Source: Zarea fungicola (Eukaryota > Ascomycota > Sordariomycetes > Hypocreales > Cordycipitaceae). Taken from it: DNA of 64,000 bases. Numbering within the stretch: the stretch's first letter is position 1; each line of letters starts with the position of its first letter. The notes under the pieces are model-generated. The model searched no databases and was not told where the DNA came from. It saw only the letters and a program-made list of their open reading frames with translations. Shown piece after piece: positions 55,862-64,000 of this stretch. Location: contig FWCC01000110.1 in assembly GCA_900169235.1 (NCBI GenBank), forward strand, positions 62,001-126,000, read 5' to 3'. The translations under genes were made by a program, and so were the position numbers.

Positions 55862-56344
55862 TTAATTGTTTTTTTGTTTTGTTTTTTTATGCATAGCCTG
55901 GTTGTTCAAAGAGGTGCACTTTTGATCGGGATTCCCTACTATGATACGAAACGCTGGGATGTTGGGAGACTTTGCATTCTTCACGGCGTTTGGTTCTACT
56001 TCACTTAGACTTTGAAGAATTCTTATACAATATTAAATTGGACACTGGAACTGTTTTTACTACAAATAATTTTGCTATTCATAACTTGGTACAACTATAT
56101 GAAGATGAGCGACAGCCAGACAGTGTAAACAGTGCGAAGCGTACAGTCCCCGCCCCCACCACATCATGCAACATTTTACAATGTATTCAAGCTGTAAGAG
56201 AGACACATCTACTGCACCAGACTTTATCCAAGTCTTTGACTTTTAGTTCAGTCTCCGAAAAATACAGTTTCCAAGCCTATTATCCTTTAGACTGATCGGA
56301 AAGGAGCAATAAAAAAAGCCAGAAAAGAACGGCAATTCGAAGCC
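55862..56344. other. Intergenic, 3' of MFS and promoter of ELP6
   Basis: About 480 bp. T-rich right after the MFS stop; no other structure. Confidence 0.6.
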
Positions 56345-57549
56345 ATGCCATCAGCCTCTTCATCCTTTGCCACGGGGTCCTTGTCCCGGATGCCCCCCTT
56401 ACTAGAGCCGCACGTGGTGTCTGGGCCGCTCGCTCGGTCAAAGGAGTCATTGACAGTGTTGACGTGGGTGCAAGGAGCGACGGCCAACTGGCTTCTGCTG
56501 CGGTACATGCATGCGCTGCTGGGGAATGGGAGCGGCGGCGGTGACGGGGAGGAGAACGAGGTGGCGGGTGTGGTGCTGGTGAGCTTTTTGAGGGATGCCA
56601 GATTTTGGGCCGAAAGCTGTACGAGATTGGTGAGTTTTACTTTTTTCTATTTCTTTGTCTCCCTTTTGTCGTTTATGCCTTTGAAATATGGCGAAACAGA
56701 CAAATGGGCGACAAAAAGTCTTGAGCTGAAATCCTTTCGTGTCTCTTCTTATTTTTAAATATATATACATATATATGTATTAAAAAGATCACAGTTACTA
56801 ATCTATTATGGTTTTGTAGGGCATGGACTTGGATAGCCTCCGTAAAAGCGGCCGCTTCGCCTTTGTCGACGGCCTCACGGGACTACACACAACAGCGCCG
56901 CCACCATCAACGTCCAACGTTGACGGCATCATTACAAGTAGCAGTGGCGCCGGTAATGATCAATTCAACGCCATCAAGACGCAAATAGACGCCGCTGTGT
57001 CCCGTCTCTCCTGCGCCAAAAAGGTGCTCCTCGTCGATGGCCTAGATGCGTACGTCGCCATGACGCGACCTGGTAGTGTATCGGCAGCCGAGACTCTCCT
57101 CATGAGTGTTCGAGAGGTTTGTTTACCTTTCTCCCTTCCTTTCTTTTCCTCCTTGTGTCTCTCTCTATTTACTTTTTACTTTGATCTTTAAAAATGCTAA
57201 GGTGTAAATGGCACAGAACGTCTTTTCAACGCTCCTCACCCTCGCGGCTGACGAGCCGCTCATGCAAGCTACGCAACAGCAGCAACATGGAGCAGATACA
57301 AGTAGCGCAGGGTCGGCGAGGACAACAACGGCGCTGGAGAGGGAGCATGCCGTGTTGGTGCTCGGACAGGCGCACGCGGCCGAGCAGGTTGTTTCGCTGC
57401 GGCGGCTAGATACCGGTGCGGCAGCAGATGTGAGTGGCGTGATGCGGATTATGACGAGAGGGGAGAATGGTGATGAGGATGACGGGGAGGAGTTGTTGTA
57501 TCATGTGTCTGGGGATGGGAGCGTGCGTGTATTTGAACGAGGTGCGTGA
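56345..57549 (+). CDS. ELP6: Elongator complex protein 6
   Basis: Three exons: 56345-56629, 56820-57116, 57217-57549 (introns of 190 and 100 bp), giving 304 residues. Elp6 is a RecA-like ATPase-fold subunit of the Elp456 ring of Elongator, needed for wobble-uridine modification of tRNA. Features: RMPPLLEPHVV, LTVLTWVQGATANWLLLRYMHALL (the degenerate P-loop region of the family), VVLVSFLRDARFW, then RKSGRFAFVDGLTGL, KKVLLVDGLDAYVA and the end VSGDGSVRVFERG, which matches the family end. The last stop at 57547-57549 is preferred; an alternative donor just before it would add an unrelated tail. Intron 1 holds a (TA)n-type ATATATACATATATAT stretch. The third exon has a low-complexity Gln/Ser insert. 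Confidence 0.88.
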
Positions 57550-58461
57550 GGGGAAGAAACGACTGACGATAAATGAACTCATCATTAATTGGGACTTTAA
57601 ATTACTATTTTTCCCTCTCCTGCTTTGCATATCAAGCATCTTTAACTTCAAAAAATGTGCATGGGCAGGCCTACAGTACCAAGGGACAATGACATGCATA
57701 GGTATCCTGGATGCGAAGATGAGAAAACATGGCAACGATGACGCTATTGTCGCAGGATTTCCAGCCAAGATGAGACGGCCAGATTATAGTTCAGTATTCT
57801 GCCAGATGGAAGTATACTCACAATATCATGACGGATCCAGAGAAAATGTAGTTGTTTTAGTAAAATGTGCCTTGTTTTTATATTGCTCCTTCCCTTCTCA
57901 TGCCAATCCCGCGCTTTCGCGATGCAAAAACCAAAGGCAAAAAAAAAGCCAACTCCAGTGTTCTTTTACAAACCAACAAGACCTCAACCTGTGAAAGAGT
58001 CTTGGTCGACGTCCCTCCTCAACTCCTGCTTCGCACTCACCCAACGTAGGATTGGCCTTCTCAACAACCAGCACCAATCCTCGTCCTATTCCTCCCATTG
58101 TGTTGATTCGTCCATTTGTCGCCAGAGAAGAGAAAGAAAAAAACGACCAGAGGTGACTTTAACCAGAAAATTCAAATTCAACAAATGAAAACGATGGGGT
58201 TGGGAAAATTTTGGTTCTTTTGTTTTGTTTTTTATGCTCCGAGAAATAAAAAAATAAAAAACAAAACCCCCCTCCGCATGAGCCTTTTCAAGAAATCGAG
58301 AGCCTTTCCATTTTAAAACTCCCAAAATTCCATGCTTATAACCGCATCGTCTCAAAAGGTCGTAATTATTGTTTTTTTGTTTCAAAAGGTTTAGTCGGGT
58401 CTGGTTTTTCATCTTCACATTTCTTCAATTCTTTTATTTAGTAGAAAAGAAAGAAAATGCT
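57550..58461. other. Intergenic, convergent 3' ends of ELP6 and eL37
   Basis: About 900 bp, A/T-rich with several oligo-A and oligo-T tracts (58130-58440). No further gene. Confidence 0.6.
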
Positions 58462-59434
58462 TTACTCCTTGGAGGTGCCGCTGCCGCGGGCACCCTTGGG
58501 CTGACCAGTCTGGAAACCGTTCTTGAAGCGGCGGGAAACGTCCTTGAGGTAACGCGTGCGGCCGGTGCCAACAGTCTTTCTGCGCTTGGCCTTGTCAGAC
58601 CAGTTGTCTAAACGGATATCAAGTTAGTGGATGCTTTCATGCCAAAGCGGATTCTTCAAGTGAAACGTACACTTGCGGATCTTGGCAGAGGGGTATCCGC
58701 AGGAAGCGCACTCCTTCTTCTGGGCAGAGAGAGAGCGGCGGCCTGTGAAAGTCATGTCAGTTTATAAGATCAAGACTTCAAGTGAAGAAGCTTGGCTTCG
58801 CCGAGACGTTGCACATCGATTCATTAGGTGAGTGCGCGGGGTCGTCGTCTCATCAGGGTCAAGCCTTCGCTGTTGATTGCCGGTGTTCGCATTCATTATT
58901 GTTTGTCGACGTCCATTATGCTCCTCTCCCATAAAATCTCAAGTTGATATCGCATGCTTGAAAACACGGCTTGACCCAAATAGCTTCGTAACCCGCGTAC
59001 ATCCCTTATTGAATTCCAAATGTGCTTCTCGGCAAAATCCAGTAAACGTGAGGGGAAAACTAACCGCATCGTCGGCACAGAACGTGCGACTTGTTGTGGC
59101 GTTTACCGAAACTGGAGGTACCCTTGGCTAAGACAAACAGTCAGTTTCATGCAAGCGCGTTTTGATCCCGTATCCAAAGGCAAGGCATTGAGCAAAAATT
59201 GACGAGAGATTCTGCACTCCGTGGAATTCACATTCTCATTCGTTTCGCAAAGTCGGAGACACCCTGTGATTCCTCTGTTGCCTTTTTCGGCCATCATTTG
59301 TCCATCACTTCGAACGGGTAGAGGGATCGCATTGTCGGCGTGCGCAAGAAATAAACTCTCGTCGTATTGTTTGCTCAATGAATCACCAATGTTTCCGGCG
59401 TCATGATTCTTTATTCGGGCAGTAACGTACTCAT
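58462..59434 (-). CDS. RPL37: Large-subunit ribosomal protein eL37
   Basis: Four exons: 59434-59431, 59127-59065, 58742-58671, 58607-58462, giving 94 residues. The first exon encodes only ATG plus one base, so codon 2 is built across a 303-bp intron; intron 2 is 322 bp and intron 3 is 63 bp. The protein begins [22 protein letters not shown], and the zinc-binding pairs CRRC and CASC with GYPSAKIRK follow, then [19 protein letters not shown] and [11 protein letters not shown]. These are invariant landmarks of eL37, a 60S protein contacting 25S rRNA. The C-terminal extension [13 protein letters not shown] is a few residues longer than in yeast. Long first introns are common in fungal ribosomal-protein genes. 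Confidence 0.98.
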
Positions 59435-60102
59435 CTTGGCGGTATTGCTGTGGTCGTTAGTTGGATGAATGAAACCAGACTGCAAATTTGGGTCGAGAGG
59501 GTAGGGCAAAAGGGCACCAAGAGTGAGCCAGGGCTTTTTTTCGGTGGACAGATGGGAGGGAAAAGTGGATATCGCTTGCCCACAAAACAGCAAATTGCGA
59601 CTGCGGGGCCTCTCAAGTAGGCGAGCCCTAACTCTTTCCCAGCCTGCGAGACAGCTTTGTACTCATATACTCACGTGATCTGGCCCCGGTAATGCTTGCA
59701 CGTACTAGTCCCAGTTGAGAGTACTAGTTGAACTCCAGTTTCGGTAGATACGGAAATATACAGGCGATGAGATGGATGGTTGATACTCTCGCTACAATGG
59801 CAAATGCTTACTTGACAAATTTGAATTCAAACATAACTCATTAGGTATCTCCAAATGCAACACTAACCCAGAAATAAAGTCGGGAAGAAATACCACAAGC
59901 CAAACAATAGACGCCAATGCTCCCACCCTAGCTATACAATGAAAATGCCCACGCTCGTCATAGAAACCAGAAATTTTGCCGTCCCAAATTCGCTGCCCGT
60001 AATATATATAAATACGTCTACACACAGAAGCATGCAAATACAGGTTTAGTCCAAAAGTCGTAAAAATGTGTAAATGTGTGTAAAGGTTGACCGTTGACTG
60101 CC
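59435..60102. promoter_or_regulatory. eL37 promoter with CCCTAA and CACGTG elements
   Basis: Read from the gene, TTAGGG (59631-59626) lies about 190 bp and CACGTG (59672-59677) about 240 bp upstream of the ATG. In Candida albicans and other ascomycetes, ribosomal-protein promoters are bound by Tbf1 (TTAGGG-type) and Cbf1 (CACGTG). The far right of the region is the OPT gene's 3' end, with an ATATATATAAAT stretch at about 60000. Confidence 0.5.
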
Positions 60103-62496
60103 TCATCGCCAATCGCTGGGTCCAAAGCCGCCTGCTGGCGGTGCCATGGAAATGGCAGTGCCGTTGTGGTCGAGGGTATGCAGCGCGCCTTGGTTCCCCC
60201 ACCATTGCGGTGCGGCCGCTTTCGTCATGTACAGCGTAAAGAAGATGACGAGCGTGCATACGACAAGACCGCAGTCGAGGGCTGCCGAGGTGATGTAGTT
60301 GTACTGGAGCCACCAGCCAGTATAGCGGCGCTTGATGAAGAAATTGAAAACGATACCAACAACACCCCAGCAGAGGTAAATGTAGACGGAAGCGGGGGGG
60401 ATCTGGCCGGAACCTCCGTAGATGAGCGGAGTGCTAATGTAGCGCCAGAAGGACTTGGGCCAGCGGCGGGCAATAAGCCAGGTGATGACGGGGGTAACGG
60501 CGCCCGCGAGCCAGAACCACTGCAGCGAGGAGTAGATGGCACCACTGCTGAAGATGCGCGCGGGGCCAATGGCACCCCAGACGACAGAGGCAGTATAGAA
60601 GACGCGACCGCCGGGGCAAGAGTAGCGGTCCTTTTGATCCGGCGAGCAGACGTCAGGGATGTGGTCGAGGGCCCAGTTCATGATGATGATCTGGATAATG
60701 GCAGACCAGATCGAGGCAACCAGTTGTGACGCAAACATAACACGGGGAGGCACCTTCATGTAATGACCGAGCTTGAGATCCTGAGCAAAGTAGAGTGCCT
60801 GTGACATGGAAATGTAGCCGTAATTCTTAAACATCATCATGGCCAGGGGGCGTCCGGGAACCATGTAGCCAATGATGAATTCCGTCAAGACGTTGAGTCC
60901 GAGCTGCATATTTGTAATGGCCTGTACAAGACCAATGGGGATGAGCCAGATGATGGGCAGCAGTATGCAAATGACAAAGGCCCAAGCAGGGAAGCCAGTA
61001 TCCCAGCCAGCGACGACGCCAAAAGAAAGGGCGAGCATGACAACGAGGAGAGCAGCATACCACCAGTCTTCAGCATCGCGGTACTTTTTCATGAGACGCA
61101 TGTGGACGTCGTCTTCTTGGTGGCGAGCCATCTTAAACTGAGCCCAGATTTCCTGGCCGTGGTAGAGCGCAACGTGGATCAAGACGGCCGAGACGGCGGC
61201 AAAGGAGAGACCGTATGCGAGAGCAAACTGAGTGGGCAGGAACAGCGGCGAGTACTCATGGTAGGCTGTCTCGTTGAACTGGAAGTTGGAGTCAAGAATA
61301 CGCGAGACGTTGTATACCTTGCCCATGTTGTCAAAGGAGTTGCCGGACTGGACGGGGAGGTAGTCGGAGTACCAAGCACCGCTGAAGTGAATGCCGCAGG
61401 AGAGAAAGACGAAGAAGAGCAAGACACCGAGGATTACATTAAAGATGGCGTGGAAAGGCGGGATGAGGGGAGATCCGACATAGCCGCTAATGACAGTCCA
61501 ATCAAAGGAGATTGGCATGAGGCCATAACCGTGCGCGGCGCCAAAAACCTTGTTGATGACGACGTTGTTGGGCGCAATCCAGCAGACCCAGGTGAAGTAG
61601 GAAAGTCCCTGAAAGATCCAGCCTGGGAACCAGTACCAGACAAAGGCGCCGGCACCAATGATGAGGAAGAGGCGATAGCGTCCAATGGACCATCCGTTTG
61701 TCTTTGACGGGTCAGAAGGCGAATGGTCGTGCAGACTGTAAAACAAGGCGCAGTTGACGAGATCGGCAGGCCAAATCATGGCAGCGGGCCAGACAAGGAA
61801 GCGACGGGCGAGGCCAGCGAGGCCATAGCCGGTGCAGAGCGTGGTGATGCCAAAAAGCATCTGGAATGCCCAGCCAAACTGCTGCTTGTAAAAGATGCGC
61901 TGGGTCAGGAGGACATCGGTGGCATACAGGACGCCACCACCATAGGCGGCATTTGACATGGCCACAATAACGACGTGCTCCTTGAAGTTGAACTTGCCGG
62001 GTCGCAGATTAAACTTGAGGCCAAAGACGTTCCAGACACGATCTGGCATGATGAGATCCCAGCCGAGACCGATGGGATACGCGATGAGCTGAATGACATA
62101 GGTGTTGACGGTAATGGTGGGATCTCGGAGGGAGAAGAGCATGTTGATGCCAGAGCCTAGAGTGCAGAGGACCAGGCCGATGACCCAGGCGCGGACCGTG
62201 TTGGCGGGAATGTCGACGTCGTAGTTGCGGACGACGGCGCGGACCTCGGGGTACGGGCTGTTGTCCTCCATGAGGGCATGCTCAATTTCGATGCCCTTTT
62301 CGGCATTGCAGGTGGCAATGGCGGCGTCCAAATCGTTGAGCTCGTCGATGGGGAAGTTGGGATCAAACTTGTGCATCTTTTCGAACTCGTGGAGATGCTT
62401 GAGCTGCTCCATGCCAGCGACGTCGAGATCAGCAGAGTAGGTAATGGGGGTGATTTCCTCGGCCTCGCCGCGCTTTCGAAAGATTTTGGGCACCAT
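60103..62496 (-). CDS. OPT-family oligopeptide transporter
   Basis: Single exon, 797 residues from the ATG at 62496 (the frame extends 9 codons further only through TTG). OPT carriers import tetra- and pentapeptides, glutathione or metal chelates with protons at the plasma membrane. The hydrophilic N-terminus (about 90 residues) contains the family signature SPYPEVRAVV. About 16 hydrophobic segments follow, among them AWVIGLVLCTLGSGINMLFS, IAYPIGLGWD, GYGLAGLARRFLVWPAAMIWP, FPGWIFQGLSYFTWVCWI and MVPGRPLAMMMFKNYGY. The short C-terminus ends in GFGPSDWR. Length and segments suit a fungal OPT of the Opt1/Isp4 type. The absence of introns is slightly unusual here. Confidence 0.97.
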   Translation of the reverse strand: MVPKIFRKRGEAEEITPITYSADLDVAGMEQLKHLHEFEKMHKFDPNFPIDELNDLDAAIATCNAEKGIEIEHALMEDNSPYPEVRAVVRNYDVDIPANTVRAWVIGLVLCTLGSGINMLFSLRDPTITVNTYVIQLIAYPIGLGWDLIMPDRVWNVFGLKFNLRPGKFNFKEHVVIVAMSNAAYGGGVLYATDVLLTQRIFYKQQFGWAFQMLFGITTLCTGYGLAGLARRFLVWPAAMIWPADLVNCALFYSLHDHSPSDPSKTNGWSIGRYRLFLIIGAGAFVWYWFPGWIFQGLSYFTWVCWIAPNNVVINKVFGAAHGYGLMPISFDWTVISGYVGSPLIPPFHAIFNVILGVLLFFVFLSCGIHFSGAWYSDYLPVQSGNSFDNMGKVYNVSRILDSNFQFNETAYHEYSPLFLPTQFALAYGLSFAAVSAVLIHVALYHGQEIWAQFKMARHQEDDVHMRLMKKYRDAEDWWYAALLVVMLALSFGVVAGWDTGFPAWAFVICILLPIIWLIPIGLVQAITNMQLGLNVLTEFIIGYMVPGRPLAMMMFKNYGYISMSQALYFAQDLKLGHYMKVPPRVMFASQLVASIWSAIIQIIIMNWALDHIPDVCSPDQKDRYSCPGGRVFYTASVVWGAIGPARIFSSGAIYSSLQWFWLAGAVTPVITWLIARRWPKSFWRYISTPLIYGGSGQIPPASVYIYLCWGVVGIVFNFFIKRRYTGWWLQYNYITSAALDCGLVVCTLVIFFTLYMTKAAAPQWWGNQGALHTLDHNGTAISMAPPAGGFGPSDWR

Positions 62497-64000
62497 GATG
62501 ACGGGAGGATATGCAGCCAACAAGGCTACGAAATTCGTAAATGATTCTTTTTGATGCGAAATTTTAGGGATTTTTGATGGATGTACTCGATCCCTTTATT
62601 CGTCGGTCGGTTCGTTCTCCAGGCCGTTTTGGAGGGTTTTGGTTTCGCGGGGAAGCCGAGTGGGCCAACGGCTTGGCCGTCAAAGGGGATGGATTTTTTT
62701 GTAGAAAATAAGAAACGGAAAATCGACCGACACAAGAGAGAATATTTCCAGTGAGGAATATCGTCTCTGGGACTAGGGGCGTGAATACCGTCCTGGATCC
62801 CTCGATTTCGCCGCTGCAGACTGTAGATGGGAACGAGGAAAGGTCTGGTGCGCAGGTGGACGGCGGCGGGCTGAAGTGGGAGGGGGCGACGCCTGAGATG
62901 GGAAACTACTGTGGTAATACTGGGGAGAGCGGAGAGCCGGGGTGTTGGAGCATGCGGCATGGGGACAATTGGCGACATTTTGGGTGGGCGATTGCACTGA
63001 ACGTCGGAGCAGATTAGGGCATTCAGGGGAGGGGGCAGGCTGTCGAGCACCTGGAAGACTGCTGTCCGCCCTTTCTGGTGTTGCTTGGCTGAACCGCGCT
63101 GGGGCTGACAGGGCGGACGGGCCAAGGGAGCCACTTTTCAGTTGCCGTTTGACCAATATAATCGTGTGAAATGAGTGTGGAGCTGCCTTGGAGCCTGCCT
63201 ATCTTGGTACATGGTACAGTGCCTACAGGGGTCGAGGGCTTAAAGATCCGTGCCGATAGCGCTCTAAGCACAGTGACGGGACCGCTACAGCCGCTGCCGG
63301 CCGATTTATTTCAACCCTTTCAGCGCCCTTCATTTGTACCTGCGGCGCTGTCTGCCATATCTGTGCGGCGTATGGTGTACAAGTACAGTGGCTTTTGCCT
63401 GCTGCACAGTGGCGTCGCCGCTAAAATACGCCATCATGGCCACCAGAATCGGAAGAATAACTCCCTCTCCGCAGGCTTCAGGTTTTACTTTACTTTGGCG
63501 GACATTCCAGAAGCGTGCGACGACAATTTGTTCCAAAAGCGCCACCAACTTGCCTGGCCCTTGCTTGGCCTCGTTTTTTGGCAGCAGATTGCCAACCCGC
63601 TCGATAACCTGCAGACTTCTCGTTGGACCGTCTTCGTGGTGTGGTAGGGGTTGCCCAGCCCAGCCCAGGCCGCCCCCATACCCATGGTGCTATCTTGTCG
63701 AGTGGCGGCGCTTGTGCAAATTTGACTGCGCTATTCAATGTACAGTATCTTTTTTTCCCAAGCCCATGGCCTTTTTATGTATGTAAATCTTTAATCGTTA
63801 TTTTCATCTTCAACTCTTGTTCTCAATGGCTTGTATATTGAGTCTTGCTGTGGTCGTGCCCTTCAGTCTGTTTCAGGTATCCAAGTCCCGACCTGCCTAA
63901 CTGAGAATAGCTGCAAAGAGGGCTTTTTGCATCGTACACCACCACGGCAAGCCACAAATCACATTCACCACACCAACAGTTTGCTAGAAACTGAGGGACT
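62497..64000. other. Right-end stretch with OPT promoter, no gene seen
   Basis: The first few hundred bases are the OPT leader and promoter. Beyond 63170 neither strand shows a credible frame; a further gene may begin outside the window. Repeats or RNA genes were not seen. Confidence 0.5.

Noticed and set aside
57467..57994. Open frame of 175 codons overlapping the end of ELP6 and running past it.
   Set aside because: It is read in a different frame from the ELP6 exon, has poor codon use, and resembles no protein; the ELP6 stop at 57549 fits the family end.
58743..59430. Box C/D snoRNA-like TGATGA and CTGA words inside the long eL37 introns.
   Set aside because: Box C matches are imperfect (CTGATGA, ATGATGG), no terminal stem can be formed around the boxes, and the CTGA words coincide with the splicing branch point.
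60094..62160. Several plus-strand frames of 60-211 codons opposite the OPT gene.
   Set aside because: The minus strand encodes a full OPT transporter with family signatures; the antisense frames are shadows.
1..64000. CRISPR arrays, prokaryotic operons and ribosome binding sites.
   Set aside because: The sequence is fungal nuclear DNA with spliced genes; the tandem repeats found are direct minisatellites without spacers.

Overview
The window is nuclear DNA of a filamentous ascomycete (Pezizomycotina). Genes are split by short GT...AG introns, mostly 50-110 bp, with CTAAC/CTGAC-type branch points. The gene set includes a Zn2Cys6 regulator, fungal MFS and OPT carriers, an SPC3/ULP2/RRP9/PRE1 block, ELP6 and eL37. 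Sequence alone does not give the species; Sordariomycetes, perhaps Hypocreales, is an impression. Twenty-one protein-coding genes can be supported. I rebuilt their exon structures by hand from splice signals, reading frame and remembered family similarity; no search was run.

Left part (1-27 kb) is gene-sparse: a TRK-type potassium transporter cut by the left edge (minus), a 1.5 kb AT-rich stretch with hairpins, tandem repeats and a diverged duplication, an aldehyde dehydrogenase (plus), an F-box protein (minus), about 2.8 kb without a gene, a secreted serine carboxypeptidase (plus), a mitochondrial sulfide:quinone oxidoreductase (minus), a tubby-like protein (plus), an S66 LD-carboxypeptidase-like protein (plus) and a Pho80-type cyclin (minus). 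The cyclin has a long leader carrying a 33-codon upstream ORF. Then comes roughly 5 kb with nothing recognisable.

Middle (27.4-36.8 kb) is a compact housekeeping block: SPC3 (minus), the SUMO protease ULP2 (plus), the U3 snoRNP protein RRP9 (minus) and the proteasome beta-4 subunit PRE1 (plus). The PRE1 start codon appears to be split by an intron.

The 37-50 kb part looks accessory: a large multidomain glycosidase (minus), an MFS carrier (minus) divergent from a Zn2Cys6 regulator (plus), and a secreted epoxide hydrolase-like protein (plus). The carrier/regulator pair shares a ~500 bp promoter with a perfect CGG/CCG palindrome, and together with the hydrolase could form a small detoxification module.

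Right part (50.4-64 kb): a mitochondrial thioredoxin-like protein (minus), an MFS carrier with a long cytoplasmic loop (plus), ELP6 (plus), ribosomal protein eL37 (minus) and an OPT oligopeptide transporter (minus). Two runs of N next to homopolymers (8306-8307 and 52853-52875) mark assembly gaps. No tRNA, rRNA, intact transposon or CRISPR array was seen. I found no clear new system; the best leads are the cyclin upstream ORF with its GCN4-like sites, the split start codon of PRE1, the MFS/regulator/epoxide hydrolase group, and the 9-bp minisatellites at the 3' ends of genes.
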